Source of the DNA: Deltaproteobacteria bacterium
Lineage (GTDB): Bacteria; Desulfobacterota; Desulfobacteria; C00003060
DNA length: 6,835 nucleotides
Assembly (NCBI GenBank): GCA_030667105.1
Contig: DAOUWN010000116.1
Location: 1 to 6,835 of the forward strand
Direction of reading: 5' to 3'
This document shows, one piece after another, positions 1-5,358 of this stretch. Every line of letters begins with the position of its first letter. The first letter of the stretch is position 1. The notes under the pieces are model-generated. The model saw only the letters and a list, made by a program, of their open reading frames with translations, did not search any database and was not told the origin of the DNA. Both the position numbers and the translations under genes were made by a program.

Positions 1-1
1 G

Positions 2-253
2 ATGAATCCGTGGCCAGGGGCTTTTACCTTCCTTTTTGGCAAGAGGCTCAAGATATTCAAGGCAAAGAATCTCCAGAAGGGGCCTCGGGAAAAGCCAGGA
101 ACCGTGCTAGACGGCTTTCCAGGGGATCTTGGCGTGGCAACGGGCCGAGGGGGGCTGGCTTTGAAAGAGGTTCAGCTTGAATCCGGAAAGCGGCTTGATG
201 TTGAGGAATTCTTGAGGGGCTGCCTTGTGCCGCCTGGCACAATCTTGGGGTAG
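2..253 (+). CDS. fmt: Methionyl-tRNA formyltransferase, C-terminal fragment (5' end outside window)
   Basis: Fmt formylates the amino group of Met-tRNAfMet using 10-formyl-tetrahydrofolate, preparing the cytoplasmic initiator tRNA. Only the last 83 or so residues are present. They match the C-terminal OB-like domain that binds the tRNA: NPWPGAFTFL at the start, RLKIFKA, a PGTVL stretch, LGVATGRGGLAL, then EVQLESGKRL and EEFLRGCLVPPGTILG at the end, all typical of the Fmt tail. The ATG at base 2 is an internal methionine, not the start; the formyl-transfer domain lies upstream. The stop (TAG, 251-253) is 7 nt before the preferred rsmB start, which fits one transcript and coupled translation. 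The fragment looks intact to its natural end. The identification rests on remembered family motifs and is strong. Confidence 0.93.
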   Translation: MNPWPGAFTFLFGKRLKIFKAKNLQKGPREKPGTVLDGFPGDLGVATGRGGLALKEVQLESGKRLDVEEFLRGCLVPPGTILG

Positions 254-259
254 CCAGGC
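232..259 (+). promoter_or_regulatory. Inverted repeat over the fmt stop codon, just before the rsmB start
   Basis: GCCTGGC at 232-238 and GCCAGGC at 253-259 form a perfect 7-bp stem with a 14-nt loop. The loop contains CTTGGGG, the only Shine-Dalgarno-like run before the ATG at 261, and most of the fmt stop codon. In mRNA this hairpin could be opened by ribosomes finishing fmt, coupling rsmB translation to fmt. The repeat is directly seen; the role is inferred, and the left arm is also fmt coding sequence, so chance is possible. Confidence 0.35.
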
Positions 260-260
260 T

Positions 261-1622
261 ATGGCAGCCATTGCACGGCAGATTGCCCTTTCGGTTTTAG
301 GCGCCATCAACGACTCGAACGTTACTCTGGATCATCTGCTCACCCGGGCCTTTGAACAGAAGCCTCAACTGATTCAGCGCGACCGTGCCTTGGTCACCCA
401 ACTGGTGTGCGGGGTCCTCCGGTGGCGCAGTCGCCTTGATTGGGTGATTCAACACCTTTCAAGAAGTCCCTTTCACAAGATAGACCCACTGGTCCTGAAC
501 ATCGTTCGCCTGGGGCTATATCAAATCTTGTTCCTTTCCCGGGTTCCTGTTTCAGCCGCAGTTAACGATTCTGTTGAACTGGCAAAAGGGAGGGCGCCAA
601 GTTGGGTGGTGGGGTTTGTCAATGCCATACTTCGATCCGCCGCGCAGAGGAAAAATGAGATCCCTCTGCCGGATTATAACGATGACCCGGTTGCCGCCAT
701 TGCCATTCAGGAATCCCACCCTGCCTGGATGGTCAAAAGGTGGGTGAAGCGTATGGGCGTTGAAGATGCTAAGAGGCTTTGCAAGGCGAACAATGAGATC
801 CCTCCTGTGACGGTGCGCGCCAATACTCTAAAGGTCTCTCGGGAAAGGCTGGGCGAGTCTCTCAGCGCCCATGTGAACAAGATCAGCCAGACCAGGTTTG
901 CTCCTGAAGGGCTCATCCTCAGAGGTCTGCGACAGTCAATCCGTGAAATGCCGGCGTTTCAGAAAGGCTGGTTTCAGGTTCAGGACGAGGCCGCGCAACT
1001 CATAAGCTACCTGCTTGAACCAAAACCTGGAGAGATGATTTTGGATGCCTGTGCGGGCCTTGGCGGCAAGACCGGACACATTGCCCAGCTTATGAAGGAT
1101 GGTGGAAAGATAACGGCCGTGGATTACCAGTCCCGCAAGTTGTCCGAACTGAAAGCCTTCATGACAAGGCTTGACATTTCTTCAGTTACAACATTACGCC
1201 ATGACCTTGCAGCGTCTATTCCTGAGAAGCTCGCTGAAACCTTTGACCGAATATTGCTTGATGCACCCTGTTCTGGTATTGGCGTCATTCGGAGAAACCC
1301 TGACATCAAATGGAAAAAACAGGCAAAGGATCTCGCCAGACTTCAAAGCAAACAGCAACGTTTATTGGCCGGTCTGGCTCGATTAGTAAAAAAAGGGGGG
1401 CTTTTGGTTTACTGTGTCTGTAGTTTTGAGCCCGAAGAAGGGGAGAAAGTATTAGAAGATTTTTTGAAAAGCCGCAGCGATTTTGCTATAGATGATCTAT
1501 CTGCCGGACCTGACGAGATTTGCGGACCTTTTGTTGACAGGTCAGGTATTTTCAGAACCCTACCACATGAGCACGACATGGACGGGTTCTTTGCCGTTCG
1601 CCTGAGAAAGGTTGCGCCGTGA
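261..1622 (+). CDS. rsmB: 16S rRNA (cytosine-C5)-methyltransferase RsmB
   Basis: RsmB methylates C5 of a 16S rRNA cytosine (C967 in E. coli) with S-adenosylmethionine. The protein is 453 aa, normal for the family. Residues 1 to about 140 form the NusB-like RNA-binding domain (RQIALSVLGAI, then RDRALVTQLVCGVLRW). The Rossmann methyltransferase domain follows: SAM motif I DACAGLGGK at 262-270, acidic VDY on the next strand, motif IV DAPCSGIGV at 334-342 with Cys337, and motif VI VYCVCSFEPEE with Cys387, the expected catalytic nucleophile. Motif VI has VCS rather than the usual TCS. An upstream in-frame ATG at 225 would overlap fmt by 29 nt; I prefer 261 because the protein then begins as RsmB proteins usually do and sits 7 nt after the fmt stop. 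An A7G6 run at 1388-1400 encodes Val-Lys-Lys-Gly-Gly and is intact. The stop overlaps the next gene by 4 nt. Confidence 0.94.
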   Translation: MAAIARQIALSVLGAINDSNVTLDHLLTRAFEQKPQLIQRDRALVTQLVCGVLRWRSRLDWVIQHLSRSPFHKIDPLVLNIVRLGLYQILFLSRVPVSAAVNDSVELAKGRAPSWVVGFVNAILRSAAQRKNEIPLPDYNDDPVAAIAIQESHPAWMVKRWVKRMGVEDAKRLCKANNEIPPVTVRANTLKVSRERLGESLSAHVNKISQTRFAPEGLILRGLRQSIREMPAFQKGWFQVQDEAAQLISYLLEPKPGEMILDACAGLGGKTGHIAQLMKDGGKITAVDYQSRKLSELKAFMTRLDISSVTTLRHDLAASIPEKLAETFDRILLDAPCSGIGVIRRNPDIKWKKQAKDLARLQSKQQRLLAGLARLVKKGGLLVYCVCSFEPEEGEKVLEDFLKSRSDFAIDDLSAGPDEICGPFVDRSGIFRTLPHEHDMDGFFAVRLRKVAP

Positions 1623-2617
1623 AGCCGCTCTTTAAGATAGGCGTGTTGTCCTGTCTTTTTGTCACACTTGTCGGGATCACCGGATATCTTACGTTACGGC
1701 TCATTATCAGGAGCGAAGATGTCGTGGTCGTGCCTGACCTGGTGGGAAAAGATGTTGTGTATGCCCTGGAGCTCCTTACAGATCTGGGACTCAATACCAA
1801 GGTTAGGGGCTATGAATACAGAGCCGATATCCCAAAGAACCATGTGGCAGGTCAGGAGCCTGGGCCCGGCGCTGAGGTTAAGAAAGACCGTGATATAAGG
1901 ATAATCGTGTCTAAGGGGCCAGAGACTGTGATTGTGCCCAATCTTGTGGGAGTGGGTGTGCGCGAGGAGAATATTGTCATGGAAGATAACGGGCTCGTAA
2001 AAGGTGTTGTGTCAAAAACTTACAGCAAAGGGGCTGTAAGCGGAGAGGTCATAAGCCAGGTTCCGGCTCCTGGCGAGGTAGTGAAGCGGGGGGATGCCAT
2101 TGACTTACTGATCGGCCTTGGCAGGCGGCCGGTTAGATTCAAGATGCCCTATTTGGACGGACTGGCCCCGGAGGATGCCATTCTTATTTTAGAGCGTTCT
2201 CAACTCAACCTGGGCCGAATACGCTATGTTCAAAGAGATGACATGCCCAAGGACGTCGTGGTGGAGCAAGACCCTCGATCCGGATTCCCGGTTGTTTCCG
2301 GACGCCTGGTGAATCTGACAGTCAACAGGGAAGAAAAGGTTCTTCTTCGTGACAAGGGACTCTACCTTTTTCGTCATCATGTATCTCATGGTTTTTTGAA
2401 GAAGCACATCCGGCTTCGCATCAATGCCTTTGGCATGCTTTACGATCTATATGAGGTGTTCGGGAATCCGGGAGAAGAGATCTGGATACTCCTCCCGAAA
2501 CATCGTGGAACCACTTTTTTCCTGTACGAGGATGGGGAACTTAGCTTGAGACATTGCTTTGCAACGGAGGCCAAGCTGCCTTCCTTCCCAGGGGTTGAAA
2601 TAGGAGAGCCCTGGTGA
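1619..2617 (+). CDS. Membrane-anchored protein with three PASTA repeats (non-kinase)
   Basis: The 332-aa protein starts with GTG at 1619, sharing GTGA with the rsmB stop, so translation is probably coupled. Residues 5-30 are a hydrophobic segment after a short Lys-containing N terminus, consistent with a single membrane anchor and an exported body. Three PASTA repeats follow at about 34-101, 103-168 and 171-237, each opening with VPDLVG, VPNLVG or MPYLDG and carrying the QEPGPG, QVPAPG or EQDPRSG turn. Residues 241-332 are a separate C-terminal region I cannot name. There is no Ser/Thr kinase or penicillin-binding domain, the usual PASTA partners. PASTA modules are known to bind muropeptides or beta-lactams in some proteins, so an envelope or periplasmic role is plausible, but the function is unknown. 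Placement between rsmB and rpe is a pattern I associate with deltaproteobacteria. Confidence 0.88.
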   Translation: MKPLFKIGVLSCLFVTLVGITGYLTLRLIIRSEDVVVVPDLVGKDVVYALELLTDLGLNTKVRGYEYRADIPKNHVAGQEPGPGAEVKKDRDIRIIVSKGPETVIVPNLVGVGVREENIVMEDNGLVKGVVSKTYSKGAVSGEVISQVPAPGEVVKRGDAIDLLIGLGRRPVRFKMPYLDGLAPEDAILILERSQLNLGRIRYVQRDDMPKDVVVEQDPRSGFPVVSGRLVNLTVNREEKVLLRDKGLYLFRHHVSHGFLKKHIRLRINAFGMLYDLYEVFGNPGEEIWILLPKHRGTTFFLYEDGELSLRHCFATEAKLPSFPGVEIGEPW

Positions 2618-2630
2618 TAGACGAAAGTGA

Positions 2631-2636
2631 AAGGAG
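2631..2636 (+). promoter_or_regulatory. Shine-Dalgarno of rpe (decides the start)
   Basis: AAGGAG lies 4 nt before the ATG at 2641. It supports that start over the in-frame GTG at 2614, which overlaps the PASTA gene stop by 4 nt (GTGA) but would add nine residues (MIDESERSN) not typical of Rpe. Confidence 0.75.
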
Positions 2637-2640
2637 TAAT

Positions 2641-3297
2641 ATGAAACTACTAGCGCCATCCATATTGTCTGCAGATTTTTCAAGACTCGGCGACGAGGTC
2701 AAGGCGGTAGAGGCTGCCGGGGCAGATTGGATCCATGTGGATGTCATGGACGGCCATTTTGTCCCCAATATAACTATCGGGCCGCTGGTTGTGGAAGCGG
2801 TTAGTAGGGTGACCGAGCTCCCTATGGATGTGCACCTTATGATCGAAAATCCGGACAAGTATCTTGAAGTGTTTGCCAAAGCAGGGAGCGCCTATCTGAC
2901 GGTTCATGCAGAAGCTTGTTACCATCTACATGGGACAGTTCAGGCCATCAAGAACCTGGGTGTCAAGGCCGGAGTGTCGCTGAATCCGGCGACCCCCCTT
3001 TCAAAGATAGAATGGGTTTTGGAGGATGTTGACCTCGTTCTCGTCATGAGTGTAAACCCGGGTTTCGGGGGCCAGAAGTTCATTCCACAGGCCATTCAGA
3101 AGATAAGAGACCTCAGATCCATTATCGATTCAAAGAACCCGAACGTCCTCATCGAGGTTGACGGCGGCGTAAACCAGGATGTCATTCAGTCTGTGTCAGA
3201 GGCAGGGGCCGATGTATTTGTGGCAGGCTCGGCCATCTTTGGGAGCTCCGACTACGGTGCGACCATCGGAAAGTTTCGTTCTCTTATCGGACGCTAA
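2641..3297 (+). CDS. rpe: Ribulose-phosphate 3-epimerase
   Basis: Rpe interconverts D-ribulose 5-phosphate and D-xylulose 5-phosphate in the cytoplasmic pentose phosphate and Calvin pathways. The 218-aa length is standard. All signature elements of the TIM barrel are present: [10 protein letters not shown] at 4-13, the metal-ligand stretch [12 protein letters not shown] at 32-43 (His32, Asp34), His65 in [10 protein letters not shown], the phosphate loop [12 protein letters not shown] at 136-147, the catalytic EVDGGVN at 172-178 with Asp174, and the phosphate-binding FVAGSAIFG near the C terminus. The gene ends the compact fmt-rsmB-PASTA run, 23 nt after the PASTA stop. No clear intrinsic terminator follows; repeat sequences begin within 10 nt of the stop. 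Identification is firm. Confidence 0.97.
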   Translation: MKLLAPSILSADFSRLGDEVKAVEAAGADWIHVDVMDGHFVPNITIGPLVVEAVSRVTELPMDVHLMIENPDKYLEVFAKAGSAYLTVHAEACYHLHGTVQAIKNLGVKAGVSLNPATPLSKIEWVLEDVDLVLVMSVNPGFGGQKFIPQAIQKIRDLRSIIDSKNPNVLIEVDGGVNQDVIQSVSEAGADVFVAGSAIFGSSDYGATIGKFRSLIGR

Positions 3298-3305
3298 AAT
3301 GAATC

Positions 3306-3332
3306 AGACAGGATTTACAAGATGATCAGGAT
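3306..3332 (-). repeat. Three 9-nt units of an ATCCTGNNN repeat (minus-strand sense)
   Basis: Read on the minus strand, bases 3332 to 3306 are ATCCTGATC, ATCTTGTAA, ATCCTGTCT: three units of exactly 9 nt sharing ATCcTG. A second copy in the opposite orientation lies at 5309-5335. I recall ATCCTG-type intergenic repeats from other bacterial genomes, but cannot check copy number here. Both copies begin 9-15 nt after a stop codon. Confidence 0.6.
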
Positions 3333-3347
3333 ATGTTGCCTTTTGCC

Positions 3348-3486
3348 AAGTCCCCCCATTTGATGGCGTTTTCCGAGTTTATCGATCCTGGCGCGCCGGC
3401 AAATTCTTCCGCGATTGACTAAAGTTTTGGACCTGTGCGGTTACCCGAAAAATTCCACTAAACGCCGTTTAACAAAAGGGGGACTT
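3348..3486. repeat. Imperfect inverted-repeat element, about 139 bp (MITE/REP-like)
   Basis: AAGTCCCCC at 3348-3356 is inverted exactly as GGGGGACTT at 3478-3486. The match continues inward imperfectly: GGCGTTTTCCGAGTTT on the left (3365-3380) resembles the complement of AAATTCCACTAAACGCC on the right. The arms are about 35 nt each around an unrelated centre containing GGCGCGCC. This is the shape of a small non-autonomous palindromic element, or of a transcript that could fold into a long hairpin after rpe. It has no coding capacity, and no target-site duplication was identified with confidence. Confidence 0.5.
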
Positions 3487-3562
3487 CCTCTCATCCCAAC
3501 AATAAACATCAGGAGATGGCTCGCCTTGTAACACACCGTGCTATTTTGGCTCGATTATTGCT

Positions 3563-3593
3563 TGACCGTCCAGTCAGTGAATGAATGTTGACT
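3563..3593. promoter_or_regulatory. TGAC/GTCA inverted repeats upstream of the regulator (possible operator)
   Basis: TGAC (3563-3566) and GTCA (3573-3576) face each other across 6 nt. AGTCA (3572-3576) and TGACT (3589-3593) form a second pair across 12 nt. TTGAC also occurs twice in direct orientation 26 nt apart. Short dyads upstream of a helix-turn-helix gene can be operators, but these are short enough to occur by chance. Confidence 0.22.
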
Positions 3594-3612
3594 TGTGGAT
3601 TCAGGAGTGCTA

Positions 3613-3630
3613 AGGGCTTGCGCAAGCCCT
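3613..3630. promoter_or_regulatory. Perfect 18-nt palindrome next to the regulator's Shine-Dalgarno
   Basis: AGGGCTTGCGCAAGCCCT is identical to its own reverse complement over 18 nt. It ends immediately before the SD run AGGGGGG (3631-3637), which is 8 nt before the ATG at 3646. As DNA it fits a homodimer operator for autoregulation by the wHTH protein encoded next. As RNA it is a 7-bp hairpin with a tetraloop abutting the ribosome binding site. The palindrome is certain; its function is inferred. Confidence 0.55.
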
Positions 3631-3645
3631 AGGGGGGCAATTGAG

Positions 3646-4269
3646 ATGATTCAGCCGTTCAACTCAGAGTTTCTGACACCGACCAAGAGATTTCGACGCC
3701 TATCTGTGCTTTTGGCCATCCATGATTGTTCCCAGATAAGTCAACACAAGATGGCGCGGATTACACATCTTAGCAGTTCTATGGTCAATAACTACGTCAA
3801 GGAGCTGCAGGAAGAAGGGCTCATCAGGGTGAGCGGCAATACGAACCGAACCCGGACGTATCATCTGACGTCTTCCGGACGAGACGTGCTGACCTCATTG
3901 TTGCTTTCATATTCCACTGAGATCATTCAGCTTTATGGTGGCGCCAAGCGGGAGCTCGCGAAGAGACTGCAGGGTATGTACGAGGAAGGTATCCGCACTG
4001 TAGCCTTGTTCGGGGCTGCAGAAACAGCCGAAGTTGTTCTCGCAGCCATAAAGGAAACCCCGCTCACCGTTACCGCCGTGGTGGATAGTGATTTTGCCAA
4101 ACAGGGCAAGGCTTTTAATGGATTTACGGTTGAGAATCCAGAGAGGTTAAGCCAGATTGCCGCAGACGCAGTTGTAATCACTTCCTTTGCCAAGCAGGAG
4201 GAAATCCACGATTTCATTCGACAGGTCGTGGGAGAACGACTCGAAGTAGTAAAACTTTCGGACTTGTAG
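3646..4269 (+). CDS. Winged helix-turn-helix regulator with C-terminal Rossmann-like domain
   Basis: The 207-aa protein has two parts. Residues about 12-80 are a MarR-like winged helix: a first helix KRFRRLSVLLAIHDC, a recognition helix region HLSSSMVNNYVKELQEEGLI at 41-60, and a wing around NTNRTRTYHLTSSGR. Residues about 117-205 look like a Rossmann-type nucleotide-binding fold: VALFGAAETAEVVLAAI at 119-135, VVDSDFAKQGKAFNGFTV at 145-162, then ADAVVITSF at 173-181. This pattern recalls the N-terminal fold of sugar-processing proteins such as PglD and CoA/NAD-binding domains. It may therefore sense a nucleotide, NAD(H) or sugar-nucleotide ligand and control the genes beside it. I prefer ATG 3646, after AGGGGGG, over GTG 3595, because the longer form would read through the palindrome with non-conserved sequence. 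The stop codon overlaps the SD of the next gene. Related EPS-associated MarR-type regulators exist; the exact family is not established. Confidence 0.75.
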   Translation: MIQPFNSEFLTPTKRFRRLSVLLAIHDCSQISQHKMARITHLSSSMVNNYVKELQEEGLIRVSGNTNRTRTYHLTSSGRDVLTSLLLSYSTEIIQLYGGAKRELAKRLQGMYEEGIRTVALFGAAETAEVVLAAIKETPLTVTAVVDSDFAKQGKAFNGFTVENPERLSQIAADAVVITSFAKQEEIHDFIRQVVGERLEVVKLSDL

Positions 4270-4272
4270 GAG
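4267..4272 (+). promoter_or_regulatory. Shine-Dalgarno of the dehydratase gene, overlapping the regulator stop
   Basis: TAGGAG contains the regulator's TAG stop (4267-4269) and forms the ribosome binding site 5 nt before the ATG at 4278. This arrangement ties the two genes into one operon with likely translational coupling. Confidence 0.75.
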
Positions 4273-4277
4273 ATCTG

Positions 4278-5294
4278 ATGAAGGTTCTGATCACCGGGAT
4301 TACCGGGATGGCCGGAAGCCATCTGGCAGAACATCTATTAGGTCAAGGCGCTTGGGAAATTCATGGGGCTCTGAGGTGGCGAAGCAATAAGGAGAACATT
4401 GCCTCCTTTGAAAGAGACGTTCATTTGCACGAATGTGAACTCCGAGACCCCCATGCCGTGCTCCGGTTGTTGCAGGAGATCCGGCCCCAAAGGATTTATC
4501 ATCTTGCATCACAGAGCAATGTGATCGCCAGTTGGAATTCCCCGCGTGAGACTCTGGTCAACAACATCACTGCACAACTGAATATCTTTGAGGCTGTCAG
4601 AGAACTGGACCTGGCGGATACACGCATTCATGTTGCAGGCAGTTCAGAAGAGTACGGTTTGGTCCATGAACATGAACTGCCTGTCAAGGAAACCAACCAG
4701 CTCAGGCCCCTGAGTCCGTATGGGGTAAGCAAAGTTGCTCAGGATGCCCTGGCCTATCAGTACTGCAAGAGTTTTGGCCTCCATGTTGTGAGGACAAGGG
4801 CGTTCAATCACACCGGCCCAAGACGCGGAGAAGTCTTTGTCACGTCCAGTTTTGCCAGGCAGATCGTGGAAATTGAGATGGGCAAGACAAAGTCGGTCAT
4901 TCGAGTCGGGAACCTGGAGGCAAAGCGTGATTTCACCGACATACGCGATGTGGTGAGAGCTTATGTTATTGCCCTTGAGCGCTGCGCCGCCGGAAGCGTT
5001 TACAACATCGGCTCTGGCAAGGCTCACAGTGTGAAGCAGGTCTTGGATCTCCTCCTCAGTATGAGCAAAGTAATTATCCATGTGAAAGAGGACCCTGCAC
5101 GGAAACGTCCATCAGACGTTGCTGTCATGGTCAGTGACAGCTCGAGATTCATGGAAGAAACGGGATGGCGACCTCAGATCCCATTTAGACAGAGCCTCTT
5201 CGATCTGCTCCAATACTGGCGAGAACAACTCAGTCAACGATATGGATCTGCACGCAGGGATGAATTCGCTGTTCGTATCGCTGGGTTGAGCTGA
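4278..5294 (+). CDS. GDP-mannose 4,6-dehydratase-like NAD(P)-dependent sugar epimerase/dehydratase (extended SDR)
   Basis: The 338-aa protein is an extended short-chain dehydrogenase acting on a nucleotide sugar, probably GDP-mannose or a derived GDP-4-keto-6-deoxymannose. The cofactor motif TGITGMAG is at 6-13. The active site has Ser122-Ser123-Glu124 (GSSEEYG) and Tyr148-xxx-Lys152 (SPYGVSK). FNHTGPRRGEVFVTSSFARQ and a later RDFTDIRDVVRAY match the Gmd/Rmd branch. The C-terminal part (VYNIGSG, EDPARKRPSD, TGWRPQIPF) most resembles Rmd, the 4-reductase. Glu124 aligns with the dehydratase glutamate of E. coli Gmd, which favours 4,6-dehydration. Substrate and reaction are inferred, and another NDP-hexose is possible. 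It follows the regulator by 8 nt and precedes the NeuB-like gene by 64 nt, consistent with a surface-glycan locus. Confidence 0.8.
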   Translation: MKVLITGITGMAGSHLAEHLLGQGAWEIHGALRWRSNKENIASFERDVHLHECELRDPHAVLRLLQEIRPQRIYHLASQSNVIASWNSPRETLVNNITAQLNIFEAVRELDLADTRIHVAGSSEEYGLVHEHELPVKETNQLRPLSPYGVSKVAQDALAYQYCKSFGLHVVRTRAFNHTGPRRGEVFVTSSFARQIVEIEMGKTKSVIRVGNLEAKRDFTDIRDVVRAYVIALERCAAGSVYNIGSGKAHSVKQVLDLLLSMSKVIIHVKEDPARKRPSDVAVMVSDSSRFMEETGWRPQIPFRQSLFDLLQYWREQLSQRYGSARRDEFAVRIAGLS

Positions 5295-5308
5295 CTGTAA
5301 TTAGAAAA

Positions 5309-5335
5309 ATCCGGAAGATCCTGAAAATCCTGTCG
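5309..5335 (+). repeat. Three 9-nt units of an ATCCTGNNN repeat (plus-strand sense)
   Basis: Bases 5309-5335 read ATCCGGAAG, ATCCTGAAA, ATCCTGTCG, three units of exactly 9 nt. They match the minus-strand copy at 3306-3332 in period and core, and AAATCCTGTC is shared exactly between them. It fills much of the 64-nt gap between the dehydratase stop and the neuB-like start, where no strong Shine-Dalgarno is seen. Confidence 0.6.
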
Positions 5336-5358
5336 AGACTAGAAAAACAAAAAGCGAA

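Larger units (their letters stand above)
3298..3645. other. Gene-free junction between housekeeping block and sugar locus
   Basis: About 348 nt without a convincing gene. From left to right it holds a 9-nt-period repeat, an imperfect inverted-repeat element, TGAC/GTCA-type inverted repeats near 3563-3593, and an 18-nt palindrome next to the regulator's ribosome binding site. I found no good sigma-70 promoter: TTGACC at 3562-3567 resembles a -35 box but lacks a convincing -10 at normal spacing. The regulator's promoter must lie here if it is not read through from rpe. No tRNA or integrase remnant is seen. Confidence 0.7.

Noticed and set aside
3516..3584. 22-codon plus-strand open frame (MARLVTHRAIL...) in the junction, next to an AGGAG
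   Set aside because: The AGGAG directly touches the ATG, too close to work as its ribosome binding site. The peptide is not recognisable, and such a short frame is expected by chance.
3595..3645. GTG start for the regulator, adding 17 residues
   Set aside because: The extension would be encoded by the 18-nt palindrome and flanking DNA, it lacks a good SD, and ATG 3646 has AGGGGGG at suitable spacing.
3298..3645. CRISPR array, tRNA or riboswitch in the junction
   Set aside because: The repeats are 9 nt or single inverted pairs without regular spacers, no cloverleaf was found, and no known aptamer pattern was recognised.
3933..4334. Minus-strand open frame of 133 codons opposite the regulator
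   Set aside because: Ser/Thr-rich translation is typical of an antisense shadow; there is no initiation signal.
4644..5081. Minus-strand open frame of 145 codons inside the dehydratase gene
   Set aside because: It is a shadow of a strongly supported plus-strand enzyme, and its translation shows no domain.
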